A stretch of DNA of 64,000 bases from Deinococcus malanensis (GTDB lineage: Bacteria > Deinococcota > Deinococci > Deinococcales > Deinococcaceae), in assembly GCF_014647655.1 (NCBI RefSeq), contig NZ_BMPP01000006.1, positions 595-64,594 on the forward strand. Reading direction: 5' to 3'. Each line of letters begins with the position of its first letter. Within the stretch, counting starts at the first letter, position 1. Positions 1 to 12,327 of this stretch are shown here, piece by piece. The notes below the pieces were generated by a model, which was not told the DNA's origin, did no database searches, and saw nothing but the letters and a program-made list of their open reading frames with translations. Made by a program: the position numbers and the translations under genes.

Positions 1-193
1 TTCTTACTCCCTCCAAGCGGTGGATTCACACGCAAAACCGCCCCTTTGTTCGGGCTTCCCCCGCGCATGCCGCAGGGTTTTGATGGTGTGACCCACATTG
101 GGTTGGTTCTCGCCAGGGCAGTGTCCCGCCATGCTGGCACGTTGCGCTTCCTTTCCTGTGTTGGGTCCAGGACCGTCCACGCACCGACTTCAT
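1..193 (-). promoter_or_regulatory. 5' leader of an off-window gene, probably tuf
   Basis: No coding region is supported here. On the minus strand this is the untranslated leader downstream of the promoter at 194-222; it ends at the window edge with a strong Shine-Dalgarno sequence (GGAGGGAG at 7-14), so a start codon should lie just left of base 1. In many Deinococcus-Thermus genomes tuf follows fusA, so elongation factor Tu is the likely gene; that identity is inference. Confidence 0.55.
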
Positions 194-222
194 AGGGTAC
201 AAGAAGTCCGCCTACACTGCAA
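194..222 (-). promoter_or_regulatory. Sigma-70 type promoter for the off-window gene
   Basis: On the minus strand a -35 TTGCAG (217-222) and a -10 TACCCT (194-199) are exactly 17 bases apart. The -35 is identical to that of the str operon promoter at 4282-4310, which suggests matched control of translation-factor genes. Confidence 0.65.
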
Positions 223-260
223 GCCGTGGAGGCGGAGGGGAGTATGAAATAAGTGTGGTC

Positions 261-695
261 TCAGCGCCGGGTGTAGGCCTGCACCTCACGGTCAAAGGCG
301 CCGATCAGCATCACGACGCCCAGGATGGTCCCGAACGGAATGAGCAGCAGGCTCAGCACTGCAATAACGATGCTGGCTCCCCGGCCCCATGCTCGCCCTT
401 CCAGGACCGCGCGACGCGTGAAATACAGCAGCAGCACAATGCCCACGGTAATAAAAAAGGACAGCCACAGGGTCAGCGTGATCTGCTCCGGCGTGAGCTG
501 CATGGGGGGCATCCTGGACTGGGCACTGAACTGCGCCAGAAGGTCGTTGATCGTGCCCGTCGAGAAGGGCAGTGTCAGCAACGAAATGGCATTGTAGATC
601 AGGCTGATCAGCAGCGGCACGGTCAGAAACGACAGCCTTTTGGGCTTAGGGCCGGTAGGCTGGGGTGACGAATTGGGAGCAGACGGGTGGGTCAT
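261..695 (-). CDS. Small membrane protein of unknown function
   Basis: 144 residues. A proline-rich, positively charged N-terminus (about 1-20) is followed by three predicted membrane segments near residues 22-43, 72-94 and 106-133, with the short charged stretch YFTRRAVLEGRAWGRG between the second and third. I recognise no family signature. It lies downstream of fusA in the same orientation but is separated from it by a terminator (745-770), and it carries its own TAGGCT box 9 bases before the ATG, so it is probably transcribed alone. It sits between fusA and what is probably tuf, where many relatives have no gene. Confidence 0.75.
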   Translation of the reverse strand: MTHPSAPNSSPQPTGPKPKRLSFLTVPLLISLIYNAISLLTLPFSTGTINDLLAQFSAQSRMPPMQLTPEQITLTLWLSFFITVGIVLLLYFTRRAVLEGRAWGRGASIVIAVLSLLLIPFGTILGVVMLIGAFDREVQAYTRR

Positions 696-744
696 GGGTC
701 TTTCAGCCTACTGTGCTCGCACTTCCCCGTGCCTGAATCTCAAG

Positions 745-770
745 AAAAAGGCCCGCCTGACGGCGAGCCC
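745..770 (-). terminator. Terminator of the str operon
   Basis: Read on the minus strand, GGCTCGCC and GGCGGGCC form an 8-bp stem (one G-T pair) with a 4-base loop, followed by TTTTTC. It lies 20 bases after the fusA stop. Confidence 0.75.
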
Positions 771-789
771 TCTTTTCCCTTGTGGGGAT

Positions 790-2883
<2,094 letters not shown>

Positions 2884-3011
2884 AAGACTCCCTAGGTTGA
2901 AGGGGCGACCGCTCCGGTCACCGTGATGAAATCACGTACTTCGCAGGAAACCCGGACAGGCAGGGCGAGCCCTACCGCGTCCGGGAATGCACTTCAGCAC
3001 CCTGAAGTGGT

Positions 3012-3482
<471 letters not shown>

Positions 3483-3640
3483 GTTGACTCCTTAGGGGCG
3501 CCTCAAGGGGCGCGCGGGGTGCGTGAGGGGACAGAGACCGGGATACGGCACTCAAGCCGCGTGTAAGGAGGTCAGGGCGGAGCACGGCGTCTGAGTCGAG
3601 CGGACCAGAAAGCCAGGGGCTGCGACGCCCGGACGCGGCC

Positions 3641-4045
<405 letters not shown>

Positions 4046-4281
4046 AGTAAATCACTCCTCGTGCTGTCTTGCGGTGAGTGGGCGGCGAACAGACACACGC
4101 CCGTGCTTGGGAAGTACCCGCCCACACAACAGAGACTGAGGGGGGCAGGGTTGGGTTGGCGGTTGTGCTTGAGGTGATCAACGCACTTGCCGGCCACTGT
4201 CAGCATCAGGACCTGGAAGCGGCGCATGCCGAGAAACGCCCGAGGTGCAACCCAGTACCGGGGCCGTTTTCCAACCTTGAC

Positions 4282-4310
4282 AGCATACGCGGTTACCGGG
4301 GTGGCTGCAA
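4282..4310 (-). promoter_or_regulatory. Promoter of the str operon
   Basis: Minus strand: -35 TTGCAG (4305-4310) and -10 TATGCT (4282-4287) with a 17-base spacer. Transcription would begin near 4275 and give a leader of about 230 bases before rpsL. The rest of 4046-4602 shows no coding region or RNA gene I can recognise. Confidence 0.65.
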
Positions 4311-4603
4311 GATGCAGCTGCCAACGCCCATCAGGCTCTCCAGGTCGGCACCTGCGCCGCGTGGGCGTTATGAGGGTGGTTTAAGTGATCGTATTTCAGA
4401 TGGCTCAACAGGTCTTAAAGAGGACAGGAAAGGACGGTTTCGGTTCGGTTTCGTAGTGTTCTGGGGCGCGATGAAACTCATTGGCCGGCACCTTACCCCT
4501 TCAGGAAGGCTGTTCGGAGGATCTGTGCTGGTACGGGCCCCAGGCTCAGGGACGGTCCCTCGCCTTTCTTGATTGTGGTGATATAGGCATACCTGCTCCT
4601 GTG

Positions 4604-4612
4604 TGCTACACT
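4604..4612 (+). promoter_or_regulatory. Extended -10 promoter of tRNA-Ser
   Basis: TGC followed by TACACT (4607-4612) forms an extended -10 about 25 bases before the tRNA. No good -35 is visible at 16-18 bases. Confidence 0.5.
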
Positions 4613-4634
4613 CCCGGTCGCCCGTTCAAGGCTG

Positions 4635-4727
<93 letters not shown>

Positions 4728-4734
4728 GAAGCAG

Positions 4735-4766
4735 AACGCCGGAATGCATACAGCATCCGGCGTTTT
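4735..4766 (+). terminator. Terminator after tRNA-Ser
   Basis: AACGCCGGA (4735-4743) and TCCGGCGTT (4756-4764) form a perfect 9-bp stem, closing into TTTT. Confidence 0.8.
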
Positions 4767-4790
4767 GTCTTGTTGGCCGGCGCGGTTATG

Positions 4791-5555
4791 TCAGCGTTCA
4801 GGTGCCGCCTCGACCAGCGGCCTGCGCTTGAGCAACACCCCGGCGCCTACCCGGACAAGTGCACGTACAAGGCGGACCTTCCAGGAGCCCGCCCCTCTGT
4901 ACGTTGAGGTGACCGGCGATGCCTGTGAATTCCAGTTCTGGGTCAGCGCCGGGTCAAAGAAAGCAGCACCCGTTAGAAGGGCCTGCCTGGCCACAGCCAG
5001 TGAGCGGTCGTGCCCTGGATGCAAGGGCGGAAGATCATCCCAGGAAAACCAGCCGACCGCGCTGGCCTCTAGGGTGGGATTGGGTTCGCCTTCTGCCTCG
5101 ACTAGGAAGACAGGCACGACAAGGTGCAGGCCGTGCAGGTTAGGTGCATACCGCGAGTCGAGAACCCCAAGCAGCCGGGTAGCGATGCCCCGCAGGCCGG
5201 TTTCCTCGAACAGTTCGCGTTCGGCTCCTTCAGCCGGCGTCTCCCCTACTTCTGCCATACCGCCCGGCAAGGCCCAGCGACCGGTGTCGGTTCGTCGGAT
5301 CAGCAATATGCGGCCCTCGCGGAGTACCACAGTCTCTACCGCAAGCAGCGGCGTGACATGGCCCAGATGACTCAGGTAGGCACTGCGAACCTCCGGCAGG
5401 CTGGCAGGTGAATCCAGGGCAGCCAGCTCCGCACTGAGCTGCAACACACGCCGGAAGCGGTCCACATCGTAGGGATTCTGGCCATACATGAGTCCGGACA
5501 GCGCCAGAGCGCGCAGTTCCTGGGCGATCAGCTGTGGCGTCGGCTCAGCAGCCAT
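4791..5555 (-). CDS. Nudix hydrolase with N-terminal accessory domain
   Basis: 254 residues. Nudix enzymes hydrolyse nucleoside diphosphates linked to another moiety. The Nudix box GX5EX7REUXEEXGU is complete near residues 98-120 (GETPAEGAERELFEETGL). An N-terminal helical stretch of about 60 residues (QELRALALSGLMYGQNPYD) resembles the accessory domain found in some ADP-ribose or NADH-type pyrophosphatases; the C-terminal 40 residues are basic and unassigned. The ATG overlaps the stop of the upstream DinB-like gene by one base (ATGA), so the two are probably translationally coupled. Deinococcus genomes are rich in Nudix genes; the substrate cannot be read from sequence. Confidence 0.9.
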   Translation of the reverse strand: MAAEPTPQLIAQELRALALSGLMYGQNPYDVDRFRRVLQLSAELAALDSPASLPEVRSAYLSHLGHVTPLLAVETVVLREGRILLIRRTDTGRWALPGGMAEVGETPAEGAERELFEETGLRGIATRLLGVLDSRYAPNLHGLHLVVPVFLVEAEGEPNPTLEASAVGWFSWDDLPPLHPGHDRSLAVARQALLTGAAFFDPALTQNWNSQASPVTSTYRGAGSWKVRLVRALVRVGAGVLLKRRPLVEAAPER

Positions 5556-6025
5556 CAGGCTGGCCCGGTGGCCTTCAGGTTCCCCAGGTGAAAGCGCAGC
5601 GCACCCGTGTGGTACGCCGCGTGGATAACCGCAGCGTGTGCCACACGCGTCTGCTCGGGGTTTAGAGGCAGATACAGGGCTTCGTAGAGTGCCTGACCGG
5701 CCCAGGCTAAACGCACCAGCTCGTCACGCCACAGCGCAGGGGTGACCTGCATCTCCCACGCTTCGGGCTCATCAGGACGCAGCGCGAGCGGATCCTGGAG
5801 TTCTGCCGCCGCATGCTCCAGATACTGACGCAGGTGCACCACCACCTGCGCCGGACTGGGGCGGTGCGGCGCGGCGGGTGCAGCCGCCTGCATGTAGGTG
5901 AAAGCATGCGCCGTCCGCAGAAGCCCCGCCTCCTTCTCGCTGAACAGCCCTGTGCCCAGACCGAAACTCAGATTCGGGCCGTACAGAACTTCACGCAGCG
6001 TCTCACGGAGCAGATCGGGCGTCAT
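5555..6025 (-). CDS. DinB-like four-helix protein
   Basis: 156 residues from the chosen start. The C-terminal HAAYHTGALRFHLG resembles the metal-ligand helix of DinB/YfiT-type proteins (H-x3-H-x3-R), often thiol-dependent transferases or damage-induced proteins of unknown function. I chose ATG 6025 (MTPDLLRETL) rather than the longer frame because a TACCCT -10 sits 6 bases before it. Only 61 bases separate it from the divergent kinase gene. It is coupled to the Nudix gene downstream by an ATGA overlap. The family call rests on one motif and on length. Confidence 0.7.
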   Translation of the reverse strand: MTPDLLRETLREVLYGPNLSFGLGTGLFSEKEAGLLRTAHAFTYMQAAAPAAPHRPSPAQVVVHLRQYLEHAAAELQDPLALRPDEPEAWEMQVTPALWRDELVRLAWAGQALYEALYLPLNPEQTRVAHAAVIHAAYHTGALRFHLGNLKATGPA

Positions 6026-6031
6026 AGGGTC

Positions 6032-6037
6032 AGGGTA
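6032..6037 (-). promoter_or_regulatory. Leaderless -10 of the DinB-like gene
   Basis: Minus-strand TACCCT, 6 bases before the ATG at 6025; no ribosome-binding site between them. Confidence 0.65.
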
Positions 6038-6073
6038 CGTCACGCGGCGGATGCCCTTTCGGGACAGTGCACG

Positions 6074-6079
6074 TACCCT
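6074..6079 (+). promoter_or_regulatory. Leaderless -10 of the kinase gene
   Basis: TACCCT, 7 bases before the ATG at 6087. It diverges from the box at 6032-6037, so two leaderless genes share a 61-base control region. Confidence 0.65.
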
Positions 6080-6086
6080 GAACACG

Positions 6087-7013
6087 ATGTCCACCGATAC
6101 AGAATCTCATGCCCCAGCCAGACTGCACCCTGATGAGGTCCACACCGACACTTCCCTGGTGCAGCGGCTGCTGGCAACCCAGTTCCCCCAGTGGGCGCCC
6201 CTGCCTGTGCGGGTGTTCCTGTCATCCGGCAGCGATCACGTGCTTTACCGGCTGGGCACCGACCTGGCAGCGAGACTTCCACGGCTGGCCAGCGCCGCCG
6301 GGCAAACGGAAAAGGACCTGCACTGGCTGCCCCGGCTGGCGCCTCAGCTGCCGCTGAGCGTGCCGGAGCCGCTGGCTGTGGGTCAGCCGGGCGAGGGCTA
6401 CCCCTGGACCTGGGGCGTATACCGCTGGCTTCCGGGCGAACCCGCATTCAGGGAAAGGATAAGCAGCCTGTCGCAGGCCGCAGGGGACCTGGCCGGATTT
6501 ATCCGCGCGCTTCAGGTTGCCGATCCCACAGACGGCCCGTTGGCAGATCCGGAATCACTGGAAAGGGGGGCGCCGCTGCGCAACCGTGATGCATGGACCC
6601 GCGAGAACATCAGCCGGCTCCCTGACGACCTGGACCGCGGAGCCCTGGTGGCTGCCTGGGAGGCAGCAGTGCAGGCGCCTGCCTGGAGTGGGGCACCGGT
6701 GTGGCTGCACGGTGACCTGCAATCCGGCAATCTGCTGGCCGGGGAGGGACGGTTAAGTGCTGTTATTGACTTCGGCTCGCTGCGGCAGGGTGATCCCGCC
6801 TGTGACCTGGCTGTGGCATGGAACTGGCTGGATGCCCCTTCCCGAGCCGTGTTCCGGGAAGCCCTGGACGTAGACCCCGACACATGGGCACGCGGACGCG
6901 GCTGGGCGCTGTCCATCGCCGTAGCGGAAATCCCCTACTACCTGCATACCAATCCCACAATGGTGGAACGTTCGCGGTACGCGGTGTCGCAGGTCCTGAG
7001 TGAGCACACGTAA
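6087..7013 (+). CDS. Aminoglycoside/choline phosphotransferase family kinase
   Basis: 308 residues. The Brenner motif WLHGDLQSGNLL (catalytic Asp and Asn) and the metal-binding VIDFGSLRQGDPACDLA place it in the APH/choline kinase fold. These enzymes move the ATP gamma-phosphate to a hydroxyl of a small molecule. The physiological substrate is unknown and antibiotic resistance should not be assumed. An in-frame extension of 63 codons exists upstream, but the TACCCT box 7 bases before ATG 6087 and the divergent gene favour this start. A hairpin follows at 7030-7057. Confidence 0.85.
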   Translation: MSTDTESHAPARLHPDEVHTDTSLVQRLLATQFPQWAPLPVRVFLSSGSDHVLYRLGTDLAARLPRLASAAGQTEKDLHWLPRLAPQLPLSVPEPLAVGQPGEGYPWTWGVYRWLPGEPAFRERISSLSQAAGDLAGFIRALQVADPTDGPLADPESLERGAPLRNRDAWTRENISRLPDDLDRGALVAAWEAAVQAPAWSGAPVWLHGDLQSGNLLAGEGRLSAVIDFGSLRQGDPACDLAVAWNWLDAPSRAVFREALDVDPDTWARGRGWALSIAVAEIPYYLHTNPTMVERSRYAVSQVLSEHT

Positions 7014-7029
7014 GTCAGCACAAGTAAAC

Positions 7030-7057
7030 ACCGCCCTCGGGTGACATTGAGGGCGGT
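7030..7057. terminator. Hairpin between convergent genes, probable bidirectional terminator
   Basis: ACCGCCCTC and GAGGGCGGT form a perfect 9-bp stem with a 10-base loop between the kinase gene and the VUT-family gene, which converge here. T-runs are weak on both sides. Confidence 0.5.
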
Positions 7058-7085
7058 CTGGGCGGTAGATGGCGTCTCCTGGCGC

Positions 7086-7625
7086 TCAGACGGGTGTAGG
7101 CAGCGTGCGTCCGTTCCGGGCATTCAGCAGCAGACTCCATACGAATCCGCCCAGCACCTTGGCCACGAACTGCAGCGCAATGATCGCCACCGGAAAGCCG
7201 CCAAAGGCCACCACCGGAAAGATCAGGCTGTCGAGCGCAGCGCCCAGCACATTGCTGGTGTTGCTGCGCTCCAGGTAGGGGCGGTGGCGCCGGGCGTGGT
7301 ACAGCAGGGCGTCACCTGCCTCGCTGATGGCAAACGCCAGAACGCTGGCCAGCGCAATGCGGCCCGCTCCGGCATTCAGCAGCCAGGACAGCACACCTCC
7401 GGCCATGATCAGCAGAAGCATGTTCCGGGCAACGTGGCGACCCCACAGGTCGTGCAGACGGTCACGTACAGCCAGATTCAGTCCAATAAAGACGAACGCC
7501 ACCACCGGGGCCATACTGGGTCCAAAGCGGGCGATGATCAGATTGGCCGCCACAATGGCCCCCAGGTACAGCCCGGTGAACAGTAGTGAGGACCTACCCG
7601 AGGATGCGCCGGCCAGACGCGTCAT
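7086..7625 (-). CDS. VUT family transporter (queuosine precursor)
   Basis: 179 residues, almost entirely hydrophobic, with about five to six membrane segments. The segments AANLIIARFGPSMAPVVAF, DLWGRHVARNM and SNTSNVLGAALDSLIF match the VUT (DUF165, YhhQ-like) family, whose members import queuosine precursors such as preQ0/preQ1. The start overlaps the queF stop by 4 bases (ATGA), so the two are coupled. Pairing an importer with QueF suggests salvage or completion of the queuosine pathway; no queC, queD or queE is in the window. Confidence 0.85.
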   Translation of the reverse strand: MTRLAGASSGRSSLLFTGLYLGAIVAANLIIARFGPSMAPVVAFVFIGLNLAVRDRLHDLWGRHVARNMLLLIMAGGVLSWLLNAGAGRIALASVLAFAISEAGDALLYHARRHRPYLERSNTSNVLGAALDSLIFPVVAFGGFPVAIIALQFVAKVLGGFVWSLLLNARNGRTLPTPV

Positions 7626-8089
7626 TTGGCCGTTCCACCAGTCGGGGACGCCTGATCCGGCGCGACGTAGCGAACGGTGCAGACGGTATTGAGGCCACCA
7701 CGCATGCCGTAATCACAGCGGATGGTCATGCTCAGCGGATCTAGCAGCCGGGTCAGGTCCGCGAGCAGCCGCCGGGTGGCGTGCTCGTGGTAGATGCCCA
7801 CAAAGCGGTAGCTGGTCAGGTAGTACTTCAGGCTCTTGAGTTCCACGCACTTCTCGCGCGGCTGGTAGCGGATCTCCAGTCGGCCGAAGTCCGGCAGGCC
7901 ACTCCAGGGGCACACCGGGCTGAACTCGTCGGTGATGATCTCGATGTCCATCGGCTCGCCGGGGTAGCGGGCCGCGTCATCCTCACGGACATAGGGAAAG
8001 GTGTCGAGCACGGCCACGTCGATGGCGTCGAGGCCCTGGACGTCATAGCGCCGGTCAAAGCCCGGCTGGCACGGGGGGGTGGTCGTCAT
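7622..8089 (-). CDS. queF: NADPH-dependent 7-cyano-7-deazaguanine reductase (QueF)
   Basis: 155 residues, the short unimodular form. It reduces the nitrile of preQ0 to preQ1 for queuosine in tRNA. The active-site cysteine lies in SPVCPWSGLPD (near residue 60) with the conserved Asp shortly after, and the NADPH-binding QueF signature ELKSLKYY follows near 89-96. GGAGGACCGT precedes the ATG. Co-transcribed with the transporter downstream. I looked for a preQ1 riboswitch upstream and saw none. Confidence 0.95.
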   Translation of the reverse strand: MTTTPPCQPGFDRRYDVQGLDAIDVAVLDTFPYVREDDAARYPGEPMDIEIITDEFSPVCPWSGLPDFGRLEIRYQPREKCVELKSLKYYLTSYRFVGIYHEHATRRLLADLTRLLDPLSMTIRCDYGMRGGLNTVCTVRYVAPDQASPTGGTAK

Positions 8090-8099
8090 ACGGTCCTCC

Positions 8100-8192
8100 T
8101 TAGACCGCCATCGGCGGCCAGACCAGCAGCACAGGCCGGTCCAGGCGGGAGGCTAGCGCATACGCCACACAGCCGATGCGGGGGCCGCTCAC
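8100..8192 (-). CDS. Possible 30-codon leader ORF before queF
   Basis: A GTG-initiated frame reads MSGPRIGCVAYALASRL and onward to 30 residues; its stop lies 10 bases before the queF ATG, directly against the queF ribosome-binding site. A TACGGT box (8201-8206) sits 8 bases before the GTG, which would fit a leaderless transcript. It could be a leader peptide, a remnant, or chance. Confidence 0.3.
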   Translation of the reverse strand: MSGPRIGCVAYALASRLDRPVLLVWPPMAV

Positions 8193-8265
8193 TCTCCTCT
8201 ACCGTAGGTCCACGATGATCAAGAATTTCCTGTGAATGCACACCTTGATGTCAGGACCCCGGGAG

Positions 8266-8271
8266 TACCCT
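8266..8271 (+). promoter_or_regulatory. Leaderless-type -10 ahead of hflX leader
   Basis: TACCCT, 7 bases before an ATG at 8279, with a weak TTGATG (8245-8250) 15 bases upstream. Probably the hflX promoter, giving a transcript that starts near 8279. Confidence 0.5.
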
Positions 8272-8278
8272 GGGGGCA

Positions 8279-8458
8279 ATGACCGGACGTGTCTTCTTTT
8301 CAGGGCCGCCCCCGCACTTCCTGGGGCAGCACCTGTGCCGGCCTGCTGGTCATGCGATCCCACCGTCAATCCTGATGCAACCGCCCTGGCGCGAGTCGAG
8401 AACACTCCTCCGCCTCAATCCGTTTTCTTTTCCCTTTAAAGGAAGTGAATCACTATAG
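8279..8458 (+). CDS. Possible 59-codon ORF in the hflX leader
   Basis: ATG at 8279 follows a TACCCT box by 7 bases; the frame runs 59 codons and stops at TAG 8456-8458, just before hflX. Codon use is not typical of neighbours (many TTT, TCA, AGA), so it may be untranslated leader. If translated, its stop would place ribosomes at the hflX start. Confidence 0.3.
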   Translation: MTGRVFFSGPPPHFLGQHLCRPAGHAIPPSILMQPPWRESRTLLRLNPFSFPFKGSESL

Positions 8459-8463
8459 ATAAA

Positions 8464-10173
<1,710 letters not shown>

Positions 10174-10216
10174 CCTCAGCACCACATTCCGTCCCGATCC
10201 CTCATTGGGTGGACGC

Positions 10217-10245
10217 GCCTCTCACCTGCGGGTGGGAGGCTTTTT
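10217..10245 (+). terminator. Terminator of hflX
   Basis: GCCTCTCACC (10217-10226) pairs with GGGTGGGAGGC across a 3-base loop, followed by TTTTT. The next gene's ATG is only 4 bases beyond. Confidence 0.85.
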
Positions 10246-10248
10246 GTC

Positions 10249-11205
10249 ATGTTGAGCAGTTCACGCGTCGCCTGGGCTTACTTAGGTTTCGTGGCCCTGG
10301 TCATGCTGCTGGGTGAACTGGTGGCCGAGCGGACCATTCCGACCCTGCTGCTGGCCTACGCACCACCCGTCCTGTGGCTGCTGCCCGCACCTGTGGTCTT
10401 GCTGTGGACCTTTGGACGGCGGCGCGGCATAGGTGTCGCGCTGGCCAGCACCCTGCTGGCAGCCTGGGGTGCGGGCCTGCTGAACGTGCCGTTGCGTCAG
10501 CCTGTCACCGTAGGCCCGTCGCTGCGTGTCCTGACCTACAACGTGGCCCGTGGAACCCTGGGGGCCCCAGATATGCTGGCCCAGACGCTGAAAGCTGCAG
10601 ACGCCGACATCATTCTGTTGCAGGAGTCAAACTTCGTGCGGGCCAGCGACATAACAGTGATCAAGGCTGCCCTGCCCGGCTACAGGGTGGCGCAGGCACA
10701 CGAGGTGACCACCTTCACCCGCCTGCCCCTGCTGGACTTTCGGCGTCTGAAGCTGCCGCGCAAGCATCGGGAAGTGCTGGTGACCCGGCTGCGCTGGAAC
10801 GGCCAGCCACTGACCGTGGTCAACGCCCATCTAGGCACTGTTATGCTGTCCAGCGCCCTGGAGGGTGACCTGGCACGAATCAGGCGGACGCGTGATGCAC
10901 GCACCGATCAGATTCGTGTACTGACCGAAGTCGCGGCACAGACCCAGGGGCGCCTGCTCCTGGGCGGTGACCTGAACACGCCGCCCAGAGGTCAGGCCTT
11001 CCGGCTCCTGCGGACCACGTTTGGGCCCTCGGCACATGACGTTGCCGGATGGGGCCCAGGCTGGACCTTTCCCAGTCTGAAACTACGCATCGATCATGTG
11101 ATGGGCCGGGAACTGAGCGCGGCCCTCTGTGTCGTGGAAGCAGCGCGGGGCAGCGATCACCGGCCACTCCTGACAAGATGGCAGGCGGTTTCCGGCATGC
11201 CGTAG
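10249..11205 (+). CDS. Membrane-anchored endonuclease/exonuclease/phosphatase family protein
   Basis: 318 residues. Residues 1-80 contain about three membrane segments; the rest is an EEP (DNase I-like) domain facing outward. The metal and catalytic motifs are present: LTYNVARG (Asn), LLQESNF (Glu), VVNAHLG, LLGGDLNTPP (Asp/Asn) and GSDHRPLL (Asp/His). Members act on nucleic acids, phospholipids or inositol phosphates; the membrane anchor makes a lipid or extracellular DNA substrate possible, but nothing decides it. The ATG lies 4 bases after the hflX terminator stem, so it probably depends on read-through or an internal promoter not recognised here. Confidence 0.85.
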   Translation: MLSSSRVAWAYLGFVALVMLLGELVAERTIPTLLLAYAPPVLWLLPAPVVLLWTFGRRRGIGVALASTLLAAWGAGLLNVPLRQPVTVGPSLRVLTYNVARGTLGAPDMLAQTLKAADADIILLQESNFVRASDITVIKAALPGYRVAQAHEVTTFTRLPLLDFRRLKLPRKHREVLVTRLRWNGQPLTVVNAHLGTVMLSSALEGDLARIRRTRDARTDQIRVLTEVAAQTQGRLLLGGDLNTPPRGQAFRLLRTTFGPSAHDVAGWGPGWTFPSLKLRIDHVMGRELSAALCVVEAARGSDHRPLLTRWQAVSGMP

Positions 11206-11298
11206 CGGTCGTGGGAGTGAATCCTTCTTCACGCCCTTCTTGGCCGCCGCGCAGGAAGAGCCGACATACTCGGGGCAGTCCCCACAGGAGGTTTTCGC

Positions 11299-11511
11299 AT
11301 GACTGGACCCTATGACCGTCCGCCTTCCCCCGCGTCCGAACCGACTGACATGCCTGCACCTATGCCCGAACGCCTGCCAGGAGGCAGTGAGTCAGGCCCT
11401 ATGATGGACCCGCCCGTAAATCCTGACCTTCCGGGCATGCCTGAGCCTACTCCGACGGAGAATCCCGATACTCCCGGACTGCCTATTCCAACCCCCATGC
11501 CTGCGATGTAA
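11299..11511 (+). CDS. Short proline-rich protein
   Basis: 70 residues, about 30% proline, with repeated P-x-P-T-P, PG(M/L)P and PxP patterns and no predicted fold, signal peptide or membrane segment. A good AGGAGG site sits before the ATG and a strong terminator follows 14 bases after the stop, so it is a real transcription unit. Function unknown; such proteins may be scaffolds or surface-exposed linkers. The low complexity makes homology searching unreliable. Confidence 0.7.
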   Translation: MTGPYDRPPSPASEPTDMPAPMPERLPGGSESGPMMDPPVNPDLPGMPEPTPTENPDTPGLPIPTPMPAM

Positions 11512-11525
11512 CCGCCGGTAAAGAC

Positions 11526-11558
11526 CGCCAGGGAAACCAACGCTTCCCTGGCGCTTTT
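11526..11558 (+). terminator. Terminator of the proline-rich gene
   Basis: CGCCAGGGAA (11526-11535) and TTCCCTGGCG (11544-11553) form a perfect 10-bp stem followed by CTTTT. Confidence 0.85.
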
Positions 11559-11579
11559 CTATATAGGACACGGCGCGAT

Positions 11580-12251
11580 TTACAGGGTGTGGCCCTGATC
11601 GCGCAACCAGTTCCGCCACCTCGGATACTCCGGCATGATGCGGGCCACGTGGGCCCAGTAGCGGGGGGAATGGTTGAGCTCCAGCAGATGCGCGGCCTCA
11701 TGCAGCGCTACGTATCTCAGCACCTCCAGTGGAGCCCTGGTCAGCTTCCAGTGCAGGCGGATATCGCCGCCCTGAGTACAGCTGCCCCAGCGCGTGCGTG
11801 CGCCACTGACCACGACCCGTCCCAGCCGGGGCCGGGCCCCCAGCACTGCGGCATACTCCTCCACCAGATCGCAGTAGGGTTCAGCGGCAGCTCGCCGGGT
11901 CCAGGCCTCCAGATGCTGCTCGGGGTCCTCGTCCGGCAGCCACAGAAGGTCACCCTCGCGCCGTGCCTGCCTCATGTCTGTCAGGCGGAGGGTCAGTTCT
12001 TCGCCCAGAAATTGCACCGCACTGCCCTCGGTCAATGGTCCGGGAGCCGCCGGCTGGGCCGCATAACGCTGAAGATGCCCTTCAACCCAACTGCGCCGGT
12101 CCACCAGAAACAGCTGCAGACGCTCGGCCGGCACCCGGACCGGGGCATACAACGTCACTTCACCCGGGCGGACCTGGAGACCGACGGTACGGCGCCGGGC
12201 ACTGCGCTTCAGGGTGACAGGAATGCCGGAGATGACCCAGGGGTCGTGCAT
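11580..12251 (-). CDS. YgjP/SprT-like zinc metallopeptidase (DUF45)
   Basis: 223 residues. The zinc site HEAAHLLELNHSPRYW (HExxH plus a third His) near residues 183-198 and the upstream RWGSCTQGGDIRLHW are the hallmarks of the YgjP-like family. No signal peptide, so it should act in the cytoplasm; substrates are unknown. It sits next to a second predicted zinc metalloprotease but is in its own unit: 76 bases separate them and there is no overlap. Confidence 0.9.
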   Translation of the reverse strand: MHDPWVISGIPVTLKRSARRRTVGLQVRPGEVTLYAPVRVPAERLQLFLVDRRSWVEGHLQRYAAQPAAPGPLTEGSAVQFLGEELTLRLTDMRQARREGDLLWLPDEDPEQHLEAWTRRAAAEPYCDLVEEYAAVLGARPRLGRVVVSGARTRWGSCTQGGDIRLHWKLTRAPLEVLRYVALHEAAHLLELNHSPRYWAHVARIMPEYPRWRNWLRDQGHTL

Positions 12252-12327
12252 GACACCCAGCTAAGCGCGAAAGGCGGCGCAGGAAAGGAACGCGGCCTGC
12301 ACTCCCGCGTTCCTGAGCTGGTGACGC

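Noticed and set aside
4277..4282. Plus-strand TTGACA upstream of the tRNA
   Set aside because: No -10 at a 16-18 base spacing follows; it overlaps the minus-strand -10 of the str promoter.
6087..7013. Antibiotic-resistance aminoglycoside kinase
   Set aside because: The fold is shared with choline and other small-molecule kinases; nothing in the sequence or context specifies a drug.
8090..8235. preQ1 riboswitch ahead of queF
   Set aside because: Neither the conserved stem-loop nor the A-rich tail that pairs in its pseudoknot could be found.
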